The notes beneath the pieces are model-generated. The model made no database searches and was not told the DNA's origin. It worked only from the letters and a program-made list of their open reading frames with translations. A DNA stretch of 64,000 bases from Icerya purchasi (Eukaryota > Arthropoda > Insecta > Hemiptera > Monophlebidae). The stretch is taken from positions 448,869,292-448,933,291 of the forward strand of contig CM077115.1 of NCBI GenBank assembly GCA_039619475.1, read 5' to 3'. Position numbers and translations under genes: made by a program. The number at the start of each line of letters is the position of its first letter. Within the stretch, counting starts at the first letter, position 1. Below, piece after piece: positions 1 through 11,772 of this stretch.

Positions 1-611
1 AAGTATGATGTGGATGGACGAGACAGTCCGGACCGTTAAAAAAAAAAAAAAAAAAAAAATGCACTAAGCAAATAACGCTCTTGCTGACGAAAATTAAATT
101 TAACGAGATAAAAATGTTTACTATAATAAAAGATGTACACACACCCACACGCACCAGGCCCCTACGTAACATTTTAAGCCGAGGGCCATTTTCAAATTTT
201 TGTAAAATTTTGACCATTGATGAATTCGGAAAAAGAAAACTCTCTAATTAAAATTCATTAAAAATTTTTAGAGCGTCGTAGAAGACACACCTCAGAAAAC
301 GAGATATGGAAAAACCAGTAATGTCACGATTAAAAAAGTAAACATTATTTTCTCGTTCAGAAAAAATACGTTACGCAGTGTTACACCTGGTGTTATCTAT
401 AAATTCTGTCTAGAACGATCATCTAACAAGTCAACAAGGAAATTCAAAACACACCTCAGTATAGCATGACCGAAAAAAAAAAAAAAAAAAAAAAGGCATT
501 GCACAAAATTAATTATGTTTAAACTAATTCACGAATATTTTAAAAACGTCTCATTTTCAGGAATCACTTTTTAATAAAACTATTAATATTCTGCGAAACG
601 GTATTTTGTAA

Positions 612-642
<31 letters not shown>

Positions 643-897
643 GTCCAAAAATGCTTCATTTACTTTTCATAACTTTTGGGCTTTCAAAAAAAATTCATCT
701 TTTTGTCTATTTCATAATTTTCCGCGCGGTCATCGAGAAATATCCGGGGAATAACAATAAATAAAATTCTCGGTAGATTCCAGCTTAAGCAAAATCTTAA
801 CAACAGCGTGTGCGATACAATATTACGAAAATACATGGAAAACAAATTAACGAGTAACGAAAGGAAGAAAACGCTTTTTCCGTAACAACGGAAAATA
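1..897. other. AT-rich non-coding DNA
   Basis: No gene recognised. The stretch holds poly-A runs near 40-58 and 473-494 and a poly-T run near 616-640, which could be old retrotransposon tails, but no coding remnant is visible beside them. Confidence 0.4.
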
Positions 898-905
898 CTC
901 TAGAG

Positions 906-2429
906 CAGAGTTCGCCAACCTTTTTTTCATCGAGCCTCCCTAAATTATAAATAACATTTTTATGCCTCCCTTAATTTTTTCATTAAAAAACAAAAAAAAA
1001 CGCACATTGTTTTAATGACATTTATTTTAATTTTAATTCTAAGTTGTAGAAAATAAACTTTAACCAAATGTAAAACGTTTTTATCGGAATAATTTATTGT
1101 AATTAAAGTACTAATGAGATAATACTTGAGCTTGCATGTTCTGCACCAGTTGGTTGATTCTAGGTTCAGTTTCTACCGGAGCTATCGTCAGAGGTCGCTA
1201 TCAATGGCGCGAGACAATTTCGCTGCTTAGTTTTAATTAAAACCAAAGCTGAAACCCCTGTCTCACATAAGTGTAAGTCGAAGAAAAAGGAACAATTATT
1301 CATTCTCAAAGCAAGAGAGGCAATTTTCGAATTAGCAAGGGAAATCGTTTGATCCAAAATTTCTCCAATGTCAAGAGATGAAAGTCATCTTTCGTTGTCG
1401 AATCAAAATTCTTTCTGAACTTGTTCTGATAATTATAAGACATCAACAACAAATGAGTTTCTGGTCATGTGACATATTGGTGACTCTGAATTAATGTCTC
1501 GATATAGTATCGGTGAAATTCGTTTTCCAGCGCTTGCAAATGAGTTTATATTTCAATTTTGAAATCTTCGTCCGGTTTTTTATTTTTAATTGCTTCGAAT
1601 AGTCGAGAAAAAGATATTATTACATTTTCAGCAGATACCCCTTTTGATTCCAAAGTTGAAGCTTAGATATGAACCCTTGAATATGATCATAGTTACTTAT
1701 TAGAATGCCGTTTCTGCCTTGAAGCTTCAAGTTTAGCTGATTGAAGGCATCAAATATATCAGTTAAATAGGTCAACCTTCATTGAAATTATTCATTGTTA
1801 AATATTTGCAAAAAATCTCCTTTTTTTTCTTTGAACTCAAGAAAGAGGATGACCTCTTCTTTCAATTCATAAAGGCGAGCCAACATATTGCCCTTAAACA
1901 ACCAGCCTACTTCTGTGTGAAATAGAAGGACCCTGTGATCAGAATCAAGATCCTTGCAAAGTAAACTAAATAATCAACTGTTCAAAGCGCTACTCTTGAT
2001 GTATAATAGTTTACGAAAGTCCAATGAGTTTATTCCAATCCAAATCATTTTTTTTTCTCGATGAAATCAGATATTGAATTAAATATATCTTCAGATTTAG
2101 AGTGCCTGTGCTGTCAAAGATTGGGAGTACAAAATCTCTTCTTCAATGTGATCTCCACTGACGTAACGAACATAAACTATTAACTGTGCACAATTAACGA
2201 TGTCGGTGGATTCATCGCAACTAATGCAAAAAATGGTAATAATTTTACTTCCGTTGATTATTTGTGAAAATTTTCAGATGCCTAAAAGGTCATTTTCGGA
2301 GGCATGTCACATTATTTATTGAACACCCCTCCGCGTCCGATGTTTAATTTATACGCTAAATTAATTTTTCTTTCACGCCACCCTTGACATCTCTCTATGC
2401 CCCCCCACCCCCTTGGTTGGGAACTCCTG
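906..2429 (-). mobile_element. Decayed hAT transposon (ZBED5/SCAND3-like)
   Basis: The left end reads CAGAGTTCGCCAACC. The right end, on the opposite strand, reads CAGGAGTTCCCAACC. These are imperfect terminal inverted repeats of the CAG-type typical of hAT elements. The flanking octamers are CTCTAGAG (898-905) and CTCAAGAC (2430-2437), matching 6 of 8, as expected for an old 8-bp target duplication. The inside encodes decayed transposase on the minus strand. The element is about 1.5 kb, shorter than a full autonomous hAT, so it has lost sequence as well as reading frame. Confidence 0.75.
1390..2235 (-). pseudogene. hAT transposase remnant (ZBED5/SCAND3/FAM200-like)
   Basis: Minus-strand translation, moving between frames, gives pieces that fit the conserved middle of this hAT family. 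ESTDIVNCAQLIVYVRYV lies near 2150-2215. LHTEVGWLFKGNMLARLYE lies near 1880-1930 and is followed by KEEVILFLEFKEKKGDFLQ. A piece containing LNLKLQGRNGILISNYDHI and FISKLQLWNQK follows near 1640-1760. In hAT transposases this stretch belongs to the RNase H-like catalytic region. Stops and frameshifts separate all pieces, so no protein can be made. The motif assignment is strong by eye; the precise subfamily is an inference. Confidence 0.75.
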
Positions 2430-2437
2430 CTCAAGAC

Positions 2438-2993
2438 AATTTTTTTGGTAGCGATATTCTCCTAGAAGTTGTTCCTAGTACCTTATATTATAATTGATAT
2501 TTTCAACGCTTTCCCGCTTTTTATAAAAACGATTATCTCTGCTTGTAGAAAAAAATCCTTCATTTATAATACAACGGACGAGGAGGCTGCACAATTGATA
2601 TAATCGCATAAGTGAAAAACATCTTAAAAAATAAGACAACCATATAATACGTATTAATTCGTTGAAAATCAATAGGTTTAGGGAAACAACAAATCAATTT
2701 TATACGAAATAGGAAGTATTGAAATTACACATTTGTAATAATGTACGCGCGAAAGCGTCTGTATAAACATATCGAGATTATGGAAATTTCCTTGAATTGT
2801 TTTTAAATGTACACATGAACAATTATCAAGGTATAGGAACGTGTGTACAAAGACAGACGGAACCGCAACAAAAGAAAAAATTAAATATTAAATACTGGAA
2901 ACTTGACTATACCCCTCTAAAAAGAAAACATGCTACAATTTCCGCGGAAAGTATAGATCGGCAACAAGTAAAAAGTAAAGTTACTATTGAGAG

Positions 2994-3026
<33 letters not shown>

Positions 3027-5866
3027 GAAAATAATGGAAACATCTAACGATTTTATTTGTCGTCAGCTAAACCACGTAAATGTTTATCGGCTAAAATTAT
3101 AGGACTACATGCAATGCTCAAAACCATTTTCTATTTAATAAAGTATGCTTATCGCCAAGTAAACACAGCCTAGATTAACGTAAGCGCGCAAACACAATTC
3201 GAAATTGTTTCCGTCGCGGTAGACTCAACAAAAAGAAAGTAGAAAACACACTGTCTGCTTGAAAAACCAACTGATCTCTCAGGAGAAAATTATAAAGACA
3301 AGATTAACATTGTGACGCAAACGCTCAAGTTGCAAAGAAAACTGGTGTATTAATGAATACTGGAACTTTCCTAAGCGACCCTCCGCAAATGAAGAAATTA
3401 CGGACCACTCCTTTAGAAAGCTCTTCTGCGCCGGATAGATACTATAAAGAAATTTAAACATGGTCATGAAATTGTCAGAGAAATTGAAGAAACAGACTAC
3501 TATCCCCTCCATAAACTTTTTTCGCAACGAAATCATAATACCAAACACTGATTTATAACCTACAGTATGTGATTTATTTTTTACTCTTTTTATATATTTT
3601 TATGCATCTTCACTTTTCTTTTTTTTTTTTCTTGTCGACTCACTAAATTAAAACAATCGGTTATCACTTAAGACATTTCACCATGATACTAAAGCGTTTC
3701 TAATCAGCGACACTTCTGTATTTCGATCAATCTACCATTAAAATCGGTCTTTACTATTAACATCCTTTAAAAAAAAAAACCCTTTATTAAAAAAACGATA
3801 ATCTTTTTACACCGTCGCGTGTAAACGATTTTAAAATTTTCTATGATCGTAATTATGACGCTTGTTCTTTCCGAATATTTTTGCCGGTAACCATATAAAT
3901 TCGTTTCAGAAATAGCCGGTTTACCTGAGAATTCGCATAATTCCGAATTAAGGTAATAAGTTCCTAGTACAGCTTTCTTGAAAAACAAGTGTGCAAATAA
4001 TATTCTGTACTTTTCTACTTTGTCAATAATTCAAAACAACTCAAAATAAATAAATAGTAATACGAAATAGGCTAAAAACCGCGATAAAAGGCATATTTTT
4101 TTTTAAAAATACCATTTGAAATGTTTAAAATACGTTCAAGTTGAAAACTAGAGAATTATTAAAACCAACCGTTCCTTTTTTGTCCCTTTTGTGTTACAAT
4201 ATTTACTAATGCGAGAAATAGCAGCGATAATAGTTCGAATGTACTTTCAAGATTTGCATTTTTCTCTTTTAATTTTAATTTTAAGAATCAGGGTAAGAAG
4301 AAAAACGGCGGAAAAAGAGGAAATATTTTAAAATTAACAATTCCGTTTCCGATAATATACGCAGAATATTTTACAAAGTGCACGGCGTGTCTACTAATAA
4401 TAAAAAGGAGTTTCGCCCTTATTGCGCACTACTTCAGTAATCCATTAACTGCAAGGTGAATTTTTAATTTACTTTTTTTTACGCGTTTTATTAATTCCGT
4501 ATTTTAGATAACAAAAAGTAAAAGTAGCCGCGTAAACTATATAATAATAATACTATTAAAAAATCCCATTGACCGATATACTTGAAAACAATTTAGCCGA
4601 ATTTAGAGTTCTACGCAACGACAGATAAAAACAAAAAAAAAAAAAACACTCCGAGGAAAGACGTTCGCGGCTAAAACGGAGGAACAAAAAAAATAAAAAA
4701 TGGGCATAAATTAGCTTTTTATTTTCTTTTGTTGTTGCTATTCCGTCCACCGCTAATCGTAAATAATTACATAAAGTACGAGCGGGCATATTTGATGCTT
4801 TACGTTAAATACTAAATCGCCCTTCGCTCGAATATTCGACCAATAAAATTTGTTTTTAATTTTAGTTGTACCGAATATCGTAGAGCAGAATAAAAAATTT
4901 TACACATATATATTACTTATTTTAAGACGAGGCTGAAATTTTTTATTGCAACCTAAATTTAAGAGCTTACACACCTGTGTTCTCTTTTTTATTTACGCAA
5001 TCGTCCGGCTTTCTTACAACGAAAATGTGCAACATATAATAAAAGAAAATGAATATACAAAGTTATTTTAAACATGACGAACCGCGATACTTTTATGTAT
5101 GTTTATTTCAATATTTTTTGCTCCTCACATATTGCCTTCATCGCAGGGAATCCAACAGAGAAATTATGTAAAATTAAGTGCGAAATAAGTAATATGTTAC
5201 ATCTGACGAAACCGAGATGAATTTAAAAAAAAACACTTACTGTACCAAAATTTATATAGACCACTCTCTCTCGTATAAACGGACGTTTTTCTTCAAAATT
5301 CGGTAGTTTTGAAAGAAAAAAATCACTAAATGTTTATTCCTCAATCGCAACTATTTCCGTTATTAAGGCGTTAATGTTTCTAATTTAACAAGACCAATTC
5401 AAATTACACAAAAACAATATACTTCAAATAATGCCGATATATTCGGTTAGAAAAAAGCACTATTAGATTTTTGAATAATTTATAGTAAAAGGAAATTTTC
5501 CTAACACTGACCGTTTCGTTAATAAAACAGAACAGCAAGGCATCGATATTAACTACACTGCATCTAATCACGAATGCAATTCGTTAAAACTTATCTATGT
5601 TACACATTCGTTATTGTATAATGAAGAGCGCTTACTTTGAAAGCGGGTATAGCCGAAATATTTAACTCATCTCGTAAACGTCGAAGCATAAACCTAAATT
5701 AAAGCCGTACAGAAATATATTCAAAATGAATGAAGAATCATTTCTTCCATCACTTCCAGACAGAGAATGTAGATGAAATATAATCAACGGTATATTTCAC
5801 AGTAAACACGCCTCATCGGTGGTTGATATAAAAAATAGGTAAAAAAAAATATGTTCAGATTTTTAC
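2438..5866. other. AT-rich DNA downstream of PGRMC exon 1; probably intron plus intergenic
   Basis: No convincing coding sequence. It lies 3' of PGRMC exon 1 on the minus strand, so at least part should be the first intron of that gene. I looked for the expected exon 2 (continuation of the cytochrome b5 fold) and did not find it, so the intron may run past the window start. A poly-T run lies at 2998-3025. Confidence 0.4.
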
Positions 5867-6167
5867 CTGGTCCATAATGCATTCGTCCAGCGGTGACATC
5901 GAATACTTTTCCGTTTATCGCTATGAAAATTCGACCATCGGGCGCTTTAGAAGAGCCGTCGTATAATTTCAATTCATCTACGGTAAAATCTCGTTTCTTA
6001 AATTTCGGTAACGGTGGTTCGGGTTCGCTAACGGTTTCGACTGCTCGGCGACTTTTACAAATCTTATATATTAAATATAATACGATAAACAAAAGAACTC
6101 CGTTAATGAAGAATGAAAAAAATTCTCCCAATAAACCGAAAACGGAAAAACCACCTACTTCACTCAT
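5867..6167 (-). CDS. Membrane-associated progesterone receptor component (PGRMC/MSBP), exon 1
   Basis: The exon starts at the ATG complementary to 6165-6167 and encodes 100 full codons plus one base. Residues 12-36 form a hydrophobic membrane anchor, followed by a basic turn (KICKSRR) and an acidic/proline linker (SEPEPPLPKFKKRDFT). The cytochrome b5-like domain begins near residue 58 with the PGRMC signatures KLYDGS, IFIAINGKVFDVT and HYGPG. The exon ends at a good donor, CCAG followed by GTAAAA, in phase 1. This splits the glycine codon after YGP, where the family continues with a GP-Y motif. PGRMC proteins are ER/plasma-membrane haem-binding proteins acting in sterol metabolism and P450 partnering. 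The rest of the domain must be on exons outside the window. Frame, anchor and splice site all agree. Confidence 0.93.
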
Positions 6168-7059
6168 ATTATATAAACTCTTTAACCTTTAAATGCAAAA
6201 TATTACTAACTTTATAAATATCACTAACCAACCAATGATACCATAAGTATGTAGTATTATAAATCAAGCAAATAGAATCTACTCGTTCAATTAAAATTTA
6301 TAATACGCAACAGGCTGCTTTAGGCCGCATACAATTACACAGATATCGAAATCAACTTTTCATACGATTTATCGATTATATAATAATCAACTTTTTATAA
6401 CTTAAAATATTAGAGGTTTGATTTTTTAAATAATTTCTTTTAAAATTGAATTTGAATATTTGTTAAATTTTAAAATATTTCTTATTCATTTAATAATGCT
6501 GTACGCTCATTTGTGAATTCATTGCTTAAAGAGTCTATCTCTTTTCAAATAGCTAGTCTGCATTCTGCAATTGGCATACAAAAAAAAAAACAAAAGCTGT
6601 TTATTTGCGATGAAACGCGGTTGTACTATTTTATATGCAATAATAAAGAAGTATTTTAAAAATTTCGTGACTGCGGTTATATTACTATTGTTTATCCGCA
6701 GTCGACTATATACGACTGCTCGCCCAATATTCTATAAATTTGATTAAATCATTAAGGTAATAAAACAGCGTTGGAAATCTAGTTCGTATAATGTTTTTTT
6801 GTTTTAAATTATAAACAAATACTACGCATTTTATAAATGACTGAACAGTTAGAAAAATTCTAGATAACTACAAAGTTCGTATAGTAGCGTTTTTGGAAGG
6901 TGTTCATTTGTTAGTAACATTTCATTTTATAACCAAAAATTAAAAATATTCTGCATACAAAGATTAAGTTAACATTGTAACAAACATACTACTCCAGCTA
7001 GATTTGAATCGCAATGCTAAAAGAAACCATTTGCAACGCGACACGATCGCACTGTTTTT
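6168..7059. other. Upstream region of PGRMC, presumably 5' UTR and promoter
   Basis: AT-rich sequence directly 5' of the PGRMC start on the minus strand. No other ORF is convincing. I could not place a TATA box or initiator with confidence. The 5' UTR and promoter of PGRMC are expected here by position only. Confidence 0.35.
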
Positions 7060-7117
7060 GACACAAGAGTCTCAAAGTCAGACCGACTCGAAATGAACCT
7101 ACGTCATAGATTAGTAG
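7060..7117 (+). repeat. Dispersed repeat family A, partial copy
   Basis: This stretch matches the reverse complement of 16780-16836 closely. Shared blocks include GAGTCTCAAA, TCAGACCG, CTCGAAATGA, CCTACGTCATAGA and TAGTTTCAC. The same family occurs near 16752-17535 and 26511-26645. No coding potential is seen. It may be an old non-autonomous element or a spread regulatory-like sequence. Confidence 0.6.
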
Positions 7118-7639
7118 TTTCACTGATCTTCTGCTGGACGCTAATGTCGAATTGTTTAAAATCAAATATCGGTTTATCGATATTAGAAACTAGTTGATGT
7201 ATGTCGAATCGTTTTAATTTATATGTGCTACATTGTTTTGAATTTAGTCCGTTTATTTACGATTTAAATTTATTTCCATATCAAAAATTAGTGTTCCATT
7301 TATACTGAAAGCGCTTGATAACTGATAATTGTTACTTGGGATATTTTTAGAGTGAAAAAATTTATCACAAAACCAAGAACAAAATAAAATTAGAAATGAA
7401 TTGTGTTTTTATTCTTTTAAACAATGTATCACTGTACTTTAAAACCAATCTGGTGCTTAAAAATTCTAAATTTATGTTTCACATTGAATGTTTTTGGAGT
7501 GGAGCTCAGGAGAAATTTTTCATCACATTTTTCTACACAATATTTTTATCAGAAAAGAAGGGATATAAAAAATAACAAAATTTCAATGAATTTTATGTAA
7601 AAAAATTATTTTAAAACTAGGAAATGCGATTTCATCACA

Positions 7640-8360
7640 ATTTGCCTCATCATCATCATCATCATCAAAATGCTGTACACGGTTACCGTGCGTAGCGATC
7701 ATAGGGGATGTTGATCATATATCCCTATTTCTGGCAGCTTGAACTAAACTTTCTATAGATGTTATTCCCGGTTCATTTCCGAATGTCCTGGGTCCAAGAT
7801 AGTTTTCTGCGTCCCACTCCTCTTTTTCCTTCAATTTTCCTTTTATAGAAGAAGCCGGATGATTTTATATCTTTCTCCTCTGATTATGTGTCCAAAGTAT
7901 TTTCCTTTCTTCGATTATTTGACGGATCATTCTTTCTTCTTGGACGGATTTTGGTACATCTTTGTTTCTTATAAGCGCTGTCCAAGGAATCTTAAGCATG
8001 CGACGATAAAGCCACATTTCGCACGCCTCCAAGTAGTTGAGTACTTTCCCAGAATATATGTTGTAGCTTCCAGCCCATACAGCTTTTCATTAGTCTTTTC
8101 CAAATTTCCAAGTTTAATGATTTATCTGTTAACAGCTTTTTTAGTTATCCAAAAGCAGTGCGCGCATGTTTGCATCTTTGTTTAATTTCTGTCTCAGGGT
8201 TTAAATTCGATGTAATATAGCACCCGAGATATTTAAATTTTTTAACTTGCTGTCTATTCTTTGATTATTCGCATTCAAGTCAATTTAATACGGTCATTTT
8301 TGTTTATTGCCATAGATTTTACATTTTGGAAATGTTCAGTTGAAGACCATTTTAGATCGA
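7640..8360 (-). pseudogene. 3' end of an RTE-like non-LTR retrotransposon
   Basis: The minus strand encodes, around 7860-8035, a piece with EACEMWLYRRMLKIPWT followed by RNKDVPKSVQEERMIRQ. This is the conserved region after the reverse transcriptase in a large group of RTE-type endonuclease-reverse transcriptases. Further 3' (near 7700-7850) are KGKLKEKEEW-like and W(T)QD-like pieces in shifted frames. The element ends on the minus strand in a GATGAT-type simple repeat (CAT repeats at 7649-7669 on the plus strand), the usual 3' tail of RTE elements. Endonuclease and RT core are missing, so this is a 5'-truncated dead copy. Confidence 0.75.
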
Positions 8361-9148
8361 AAACTATTTAATCAGTTAACAAAATATACACAGCTTATAT
8401 AAATTGACTTTGATTTCATTTTAACACTGCAGGTTCTACCAGTTATAATTTAGAAATATGAAATCATTTTAAATACAAAAAAAACTTTAACATTCACAAG
8501 GGATATATTTCGAAATTTGTTTTAGAATATTTAGTAAATTTTTTTGTGTTATGCAGCAATGGGGCAACAGAAAAAAAGTTCTTTAACCCAACATTAGAAG
8601 AACTTAAGGTTAGTTAAAAAAAAGAAAAATGAATATTAATTTACTGAGTTTTCTTTTACAATATGGATGACGAATTGACTAAAAATGTGCATAAGATTAA
8701 ATTTTAAATAATCATATTAGCCTGGTTGAAAAATATTAGGCTGACACTTTTTCATGCCACTGTTGCAAAAAAAGCTTAAACAACGATTAAATATTTTATT
8801 ATATCAATAGTAAGTAAACTGAAAATTTTAAACAATTATTTTAGTTTTACTTGTTATTACAATCTGAAAATAAAAAGCACTGAAATTCAATCTACATTTC
8901 ACCAAATGAAGCATGTGCACATATTCAGAATCTGCTATTGTAAATTTTAAAATTGATTGCTATTTTTTTTTGTTCACTGAAGCGAAGAATTTACTGCAAT
9001 AAAGTCAAGAAATAATAAAAATCTAATATAATTGGTAAGGGGAAAAATAAACTAGATGTACAAACTTCCTGTAAGATACACATTTTTGTATATGTTAAAG
9101 TAATTTTAATATTTTTATTTTGAAAAAATTACTAGTGTACTTTGTACA
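8361..9148. other. AT-rich non-coding DNA
   Basis: No gene, tRNA-like structure or transposon end recognised. Only short chance ORFs are present. Confidence 0.35.
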
Positions 9149-9156
9149 ACAGAAGT

Positions 9157-9523
9157 CATTGGCGCACTCAAGGGGGGTGCCACGGGGCCATTGCTCCCCC
9201 AAAAAAATCTTGGAAATCTTAATTTCATTTTGTAATGTTCTGTTTTACTTAATTTTTTTAGAAAACATACATATTTACTTTTTACTTATATTACAAGTAT
9301 AATGTTATATACTTTTAGCTAATTTTTTAAAAAATAAAATTCGTCAGTTTTGTAATTTTGTTAAAAATAATCGTGAATTTGGTATTTATTTTTATTTATT
9401 TTTATTTTAATTTCCAAAACCACAGAAATAGATAGGTAATTAGTCGAGGTACCGAGTTACCACCCCCTAAATTATCTTCTAAATTCTAGCCCCAACCAAA
9501 AAAAAATCCTGAGTGCGCCTTTG
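9157..9523. mobile_element. hAT MITE, 367 bp, 8-bp target duplication
   Basis: The left end CATTGGCGCACTCA and the right end (complement CAAAGGCGCACTCA) are terminal inverted repeats. The octamer ACAGAAGT is present on both sides (9149-9156 and 9524-9531), a perfect 8-bp target duplication diagnostic of hAT. The G-rich start (AAGGGGGGTGCC) and C-rich block inside are common in this MITE type. There is no coding capacity, so movement would depend on a transposase in trans. Confidence 0.88.
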
Positions 9524-9531
9524 ACAGAAGT

Positions 9532-10675
9532 GACACTCCTTTTGAACATTTAGATTGCATTTTTTTCTTAAAACACAATAATGCATAAACTGTTTGTGCC
9601 AAAAATGTCATTTTTTAATATGACAATACATAATGTAATAAAAGTGATGAAAAAGGTTACTAAACACGTACAAATAAATTATGATGGAATATTTATATTT
9701 GAAAACCTGTACACTTGCCTTGACACCAAATAAAATCATAAAATTAAGTTCATTGTGCTAAGCAATAATACATGATTCATTAATCAATTTAAGAAGCATA
9801 TTCATACAATACTATATGCAAGAAGTTGAATAGAATAAAAACAAATATTTTTCTTTTTACCCATTTTCCATTCCTTTAGTTCTAAATTTACAAAATATAA
9901 ATCAATTTTATATCTATGAGAACTTAAAACTTTAAATTTTATAATTCGCAATTTCCTGTTTCATCTTTAGCTTGAAAGTTAATTTCAAAATTGCAAAATA
10001 CTTACCATGGGTGTTAAGCTAATTATAAAAAAACATTTAGTTCATTATCGGTATTTCTAAACTTTCAATATTCCTTTCATCAATTTTATAATTGTAAAAT
10101 TTTATCAGATGTGAAATAAGGGTGCTTTTTTTAGTAAAGACGATATGTTTAATTAAAGAAAATTAACTTTAAAGAATAAAAAATTATAAGCTCGGCTATA
10201 TTTTTCCCATAAAGCAGTTCTTTATGTATATGTTTGAGATGTTTTAGTTTTCTTTATTTCTTTACTCGAGATATTATTGATGTGAACATCATATTTTTAC
10301 TGTTTTTAGGATCAAAGGAGAGGTCTACATAATTTTTTAATTGAAATTATTTTTTTTATGGAAGATTTATTCAGACATTATTTGTTTTATTAATCTTTGT
10401 GGTGTTAATTCGTACATAATTTTTATGCACTGTGTTAACATCGCCAAGATTAATGAAACAAAATATCTGAGTAAATTTTTTCACTATTAATGTATTAACT
10501 AAATATATTTAGTTATTAATTTTTATGTGTAAAAAATAATAGGGATCTAAGAAATATGACAATTAATATGGAAATACAAATTGATGATGAACATTATAAT
10601 TCTTAAATAACTTGGCACTTAATTTTTCATATCACATTTTTTTTTTTTTTGCTGATAAAATGGCTAATTGTACAA
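9532..10675. other. AT-rich non-coding DNA
   Basis: No gene or mobile element recognised. The sequence is dominated by A/T-rich low-complexity DNA. Confidence 0.35.
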
Positions 10676-10895
10676 CGAGTTATATATTCTTGACAGTTTT
10701 TTTTAGTTTTTTGGCGCCCAGGATTATCAGTTAGCTTGAAGTTATACATTGTCTAAAAGAGAATTTTTAGTGTAATTTATGATTAAATTTTGAAGTTTAT
10801 CAGTCAAACCGTTCATGGGTTATTGATTTTTTTGTCGTTTCCAAACCATCTAATTAGGATTCTGTATATTATATGTGTATGGAATCGTAATAAAT
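10676..10895 (-). repeat. Dispersed repeat family B, full-length-looking copy
   Basis: The minus strand matches 63187-63405 in the same order: a GGATTC...TACAGAATCCTAAT-like start, AGATGGTTTGGAAACGAC, ATCAATAACCCATGAACGG, TTGACTGATAAACTTC, then CCTGGGCGCC and CTGTCAAGAATATATA at the end. A third partial copy begins at 63816. In the copy at 63187 the start forms a perfect 11-bp hairpin. No ORF is seen. It is probably a non-autonomous transposon. Confidence 0.7.
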
Positions 10896-11249
10896 GATTG
10901 AAATGTAAAAAAAAAAAAAAAAAGTAACATGTTAAATATGAATAAACTTTACAGTTTGTGCTACTTGAAATTTAAGAAATATCAGAAAAATGTTCAAATT
11001 AATATTAAATATATATAAACACTCATAAAACATTGAAAGCAATGTAATATTGTGTAAAGTATGGTCCTATTTACCTTTTGTTAATTCACATCTGATATGG
11101 TTATAAATATTGAATTTCCTATATTAATATTTAGAATTTTACTTAGTCACTATAAACAAAGAAATAAACATATTACCACAAAATTTGTTTCTGCCAAAAT
11201 ATTCTTTATAACCAAATTCATACTAGGTAACATAATATTATAATAAAAT
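10896..11249. other. AT-rich non-coding DNA
   Basis: A poly-A run follows at about 10907-10923. Nothing else recognised. Confidence 0.3.
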
Positions 11250-11772
11250 AAACTTTAATAACAAACAATATAGAACAATAAATTAGATAAATACCTATTT
11301 AGAAACGTTTTCGGGCATAACCCATCATCAGCTAACACTAACTTAAAGGAAACTTAAAACATACTCAAGTGAATATAGGGAATACATGTGTATATATAGT
11401 AGATGTAAAGAGGAATAAACATGGCAGGTATAAAAATCTATAGGTTGAAAATGCTATTAATTAATATAAAATATAAAATAAAATAAAACAAGAAGACAAA
11501 AAGTTAAATTTTTATATTAAACAGTGGATTATTATTATTAGGTGTTTGGTCATTTAAAATATTATTTTTATATTTATTTATATAATAATTTTCTACAATG
11601 TTCATATTATTACCTTTGTGATAAGTGGCCAGGATGGTTACAGTATTTTCTATTGAATTAGGTTTATGTTTATTTTTAATTAGATGTTCTGCATAGGTTG
11701 ATTTTTCTATTTCATTATTATTAAAAAAGTTTATTTTATTATACCATTTTAACAAACAGGATGTATTCACCT
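11250..11772 (-). pseudogene. Penelope-like element: end of GIY-YIG endonuclease and 3' region
   Basis: The minus-strand ORF 11504-11770 encodes a piece with STYAEHLIKNKHKPNSIENT, then TILATYHKGNNMNIVE and NKYKNNILNDQ. In Penelope-like retroelements this is the stretch after the GIY-YIG core (S-FA-HL-...-H, then KG--(M/L)N-LE-, then ILNDQ). The reverse transcriptase and the GIY-YIG signature itself are not in the window, so the copy is strongly 5'-truncated near 11772. The 3' non-coding part carries a CTGATGA...GAAA motif (see 11302-11336), which fits the known occurrence of hammerhead ribozymes in this retroelement class. Confidence 0.7.
11302..11336 (-). ncRNA. Hammerhead-like ribozyme motif of Penelope-like element (candidate)
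   Basis: On the minus strand the order is GTTAGCTGATGA, then TGGGTTATGCCC, then GAAA and ACGTTTC. CTGATGA and GAAA are the two conserved core boxes of hammerhead ribozymes. GGG/CCC between them can form stem II with a UUAUG loop, and the palindromic ACGT can form a minimal stem III. Two related motifs lie near 63639-63673 (minus) and 63734-63775 (plus); in the latter stem II would be TGTA/TACA instead of GGG/CCC, a change that preserves pairing. Stem I is weak by eye, so activity is unproven. Confidence 0.45.

Noticed and set aside
2797..3102. 101-codon plus-strand ORF
   Set aside because: It runs through a poly-T tract (poly-Phe) and has no domain features; a chance ORF in low-complexity DNA.
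7649..7669. CAT/GAT trinucleotide run as a simple microsatellite or a small CRISPR-like repeat
   Set aside because: It sits exactly at the 3' end of an RTE-like fragment on the minus strand and is explained as that element's tail.
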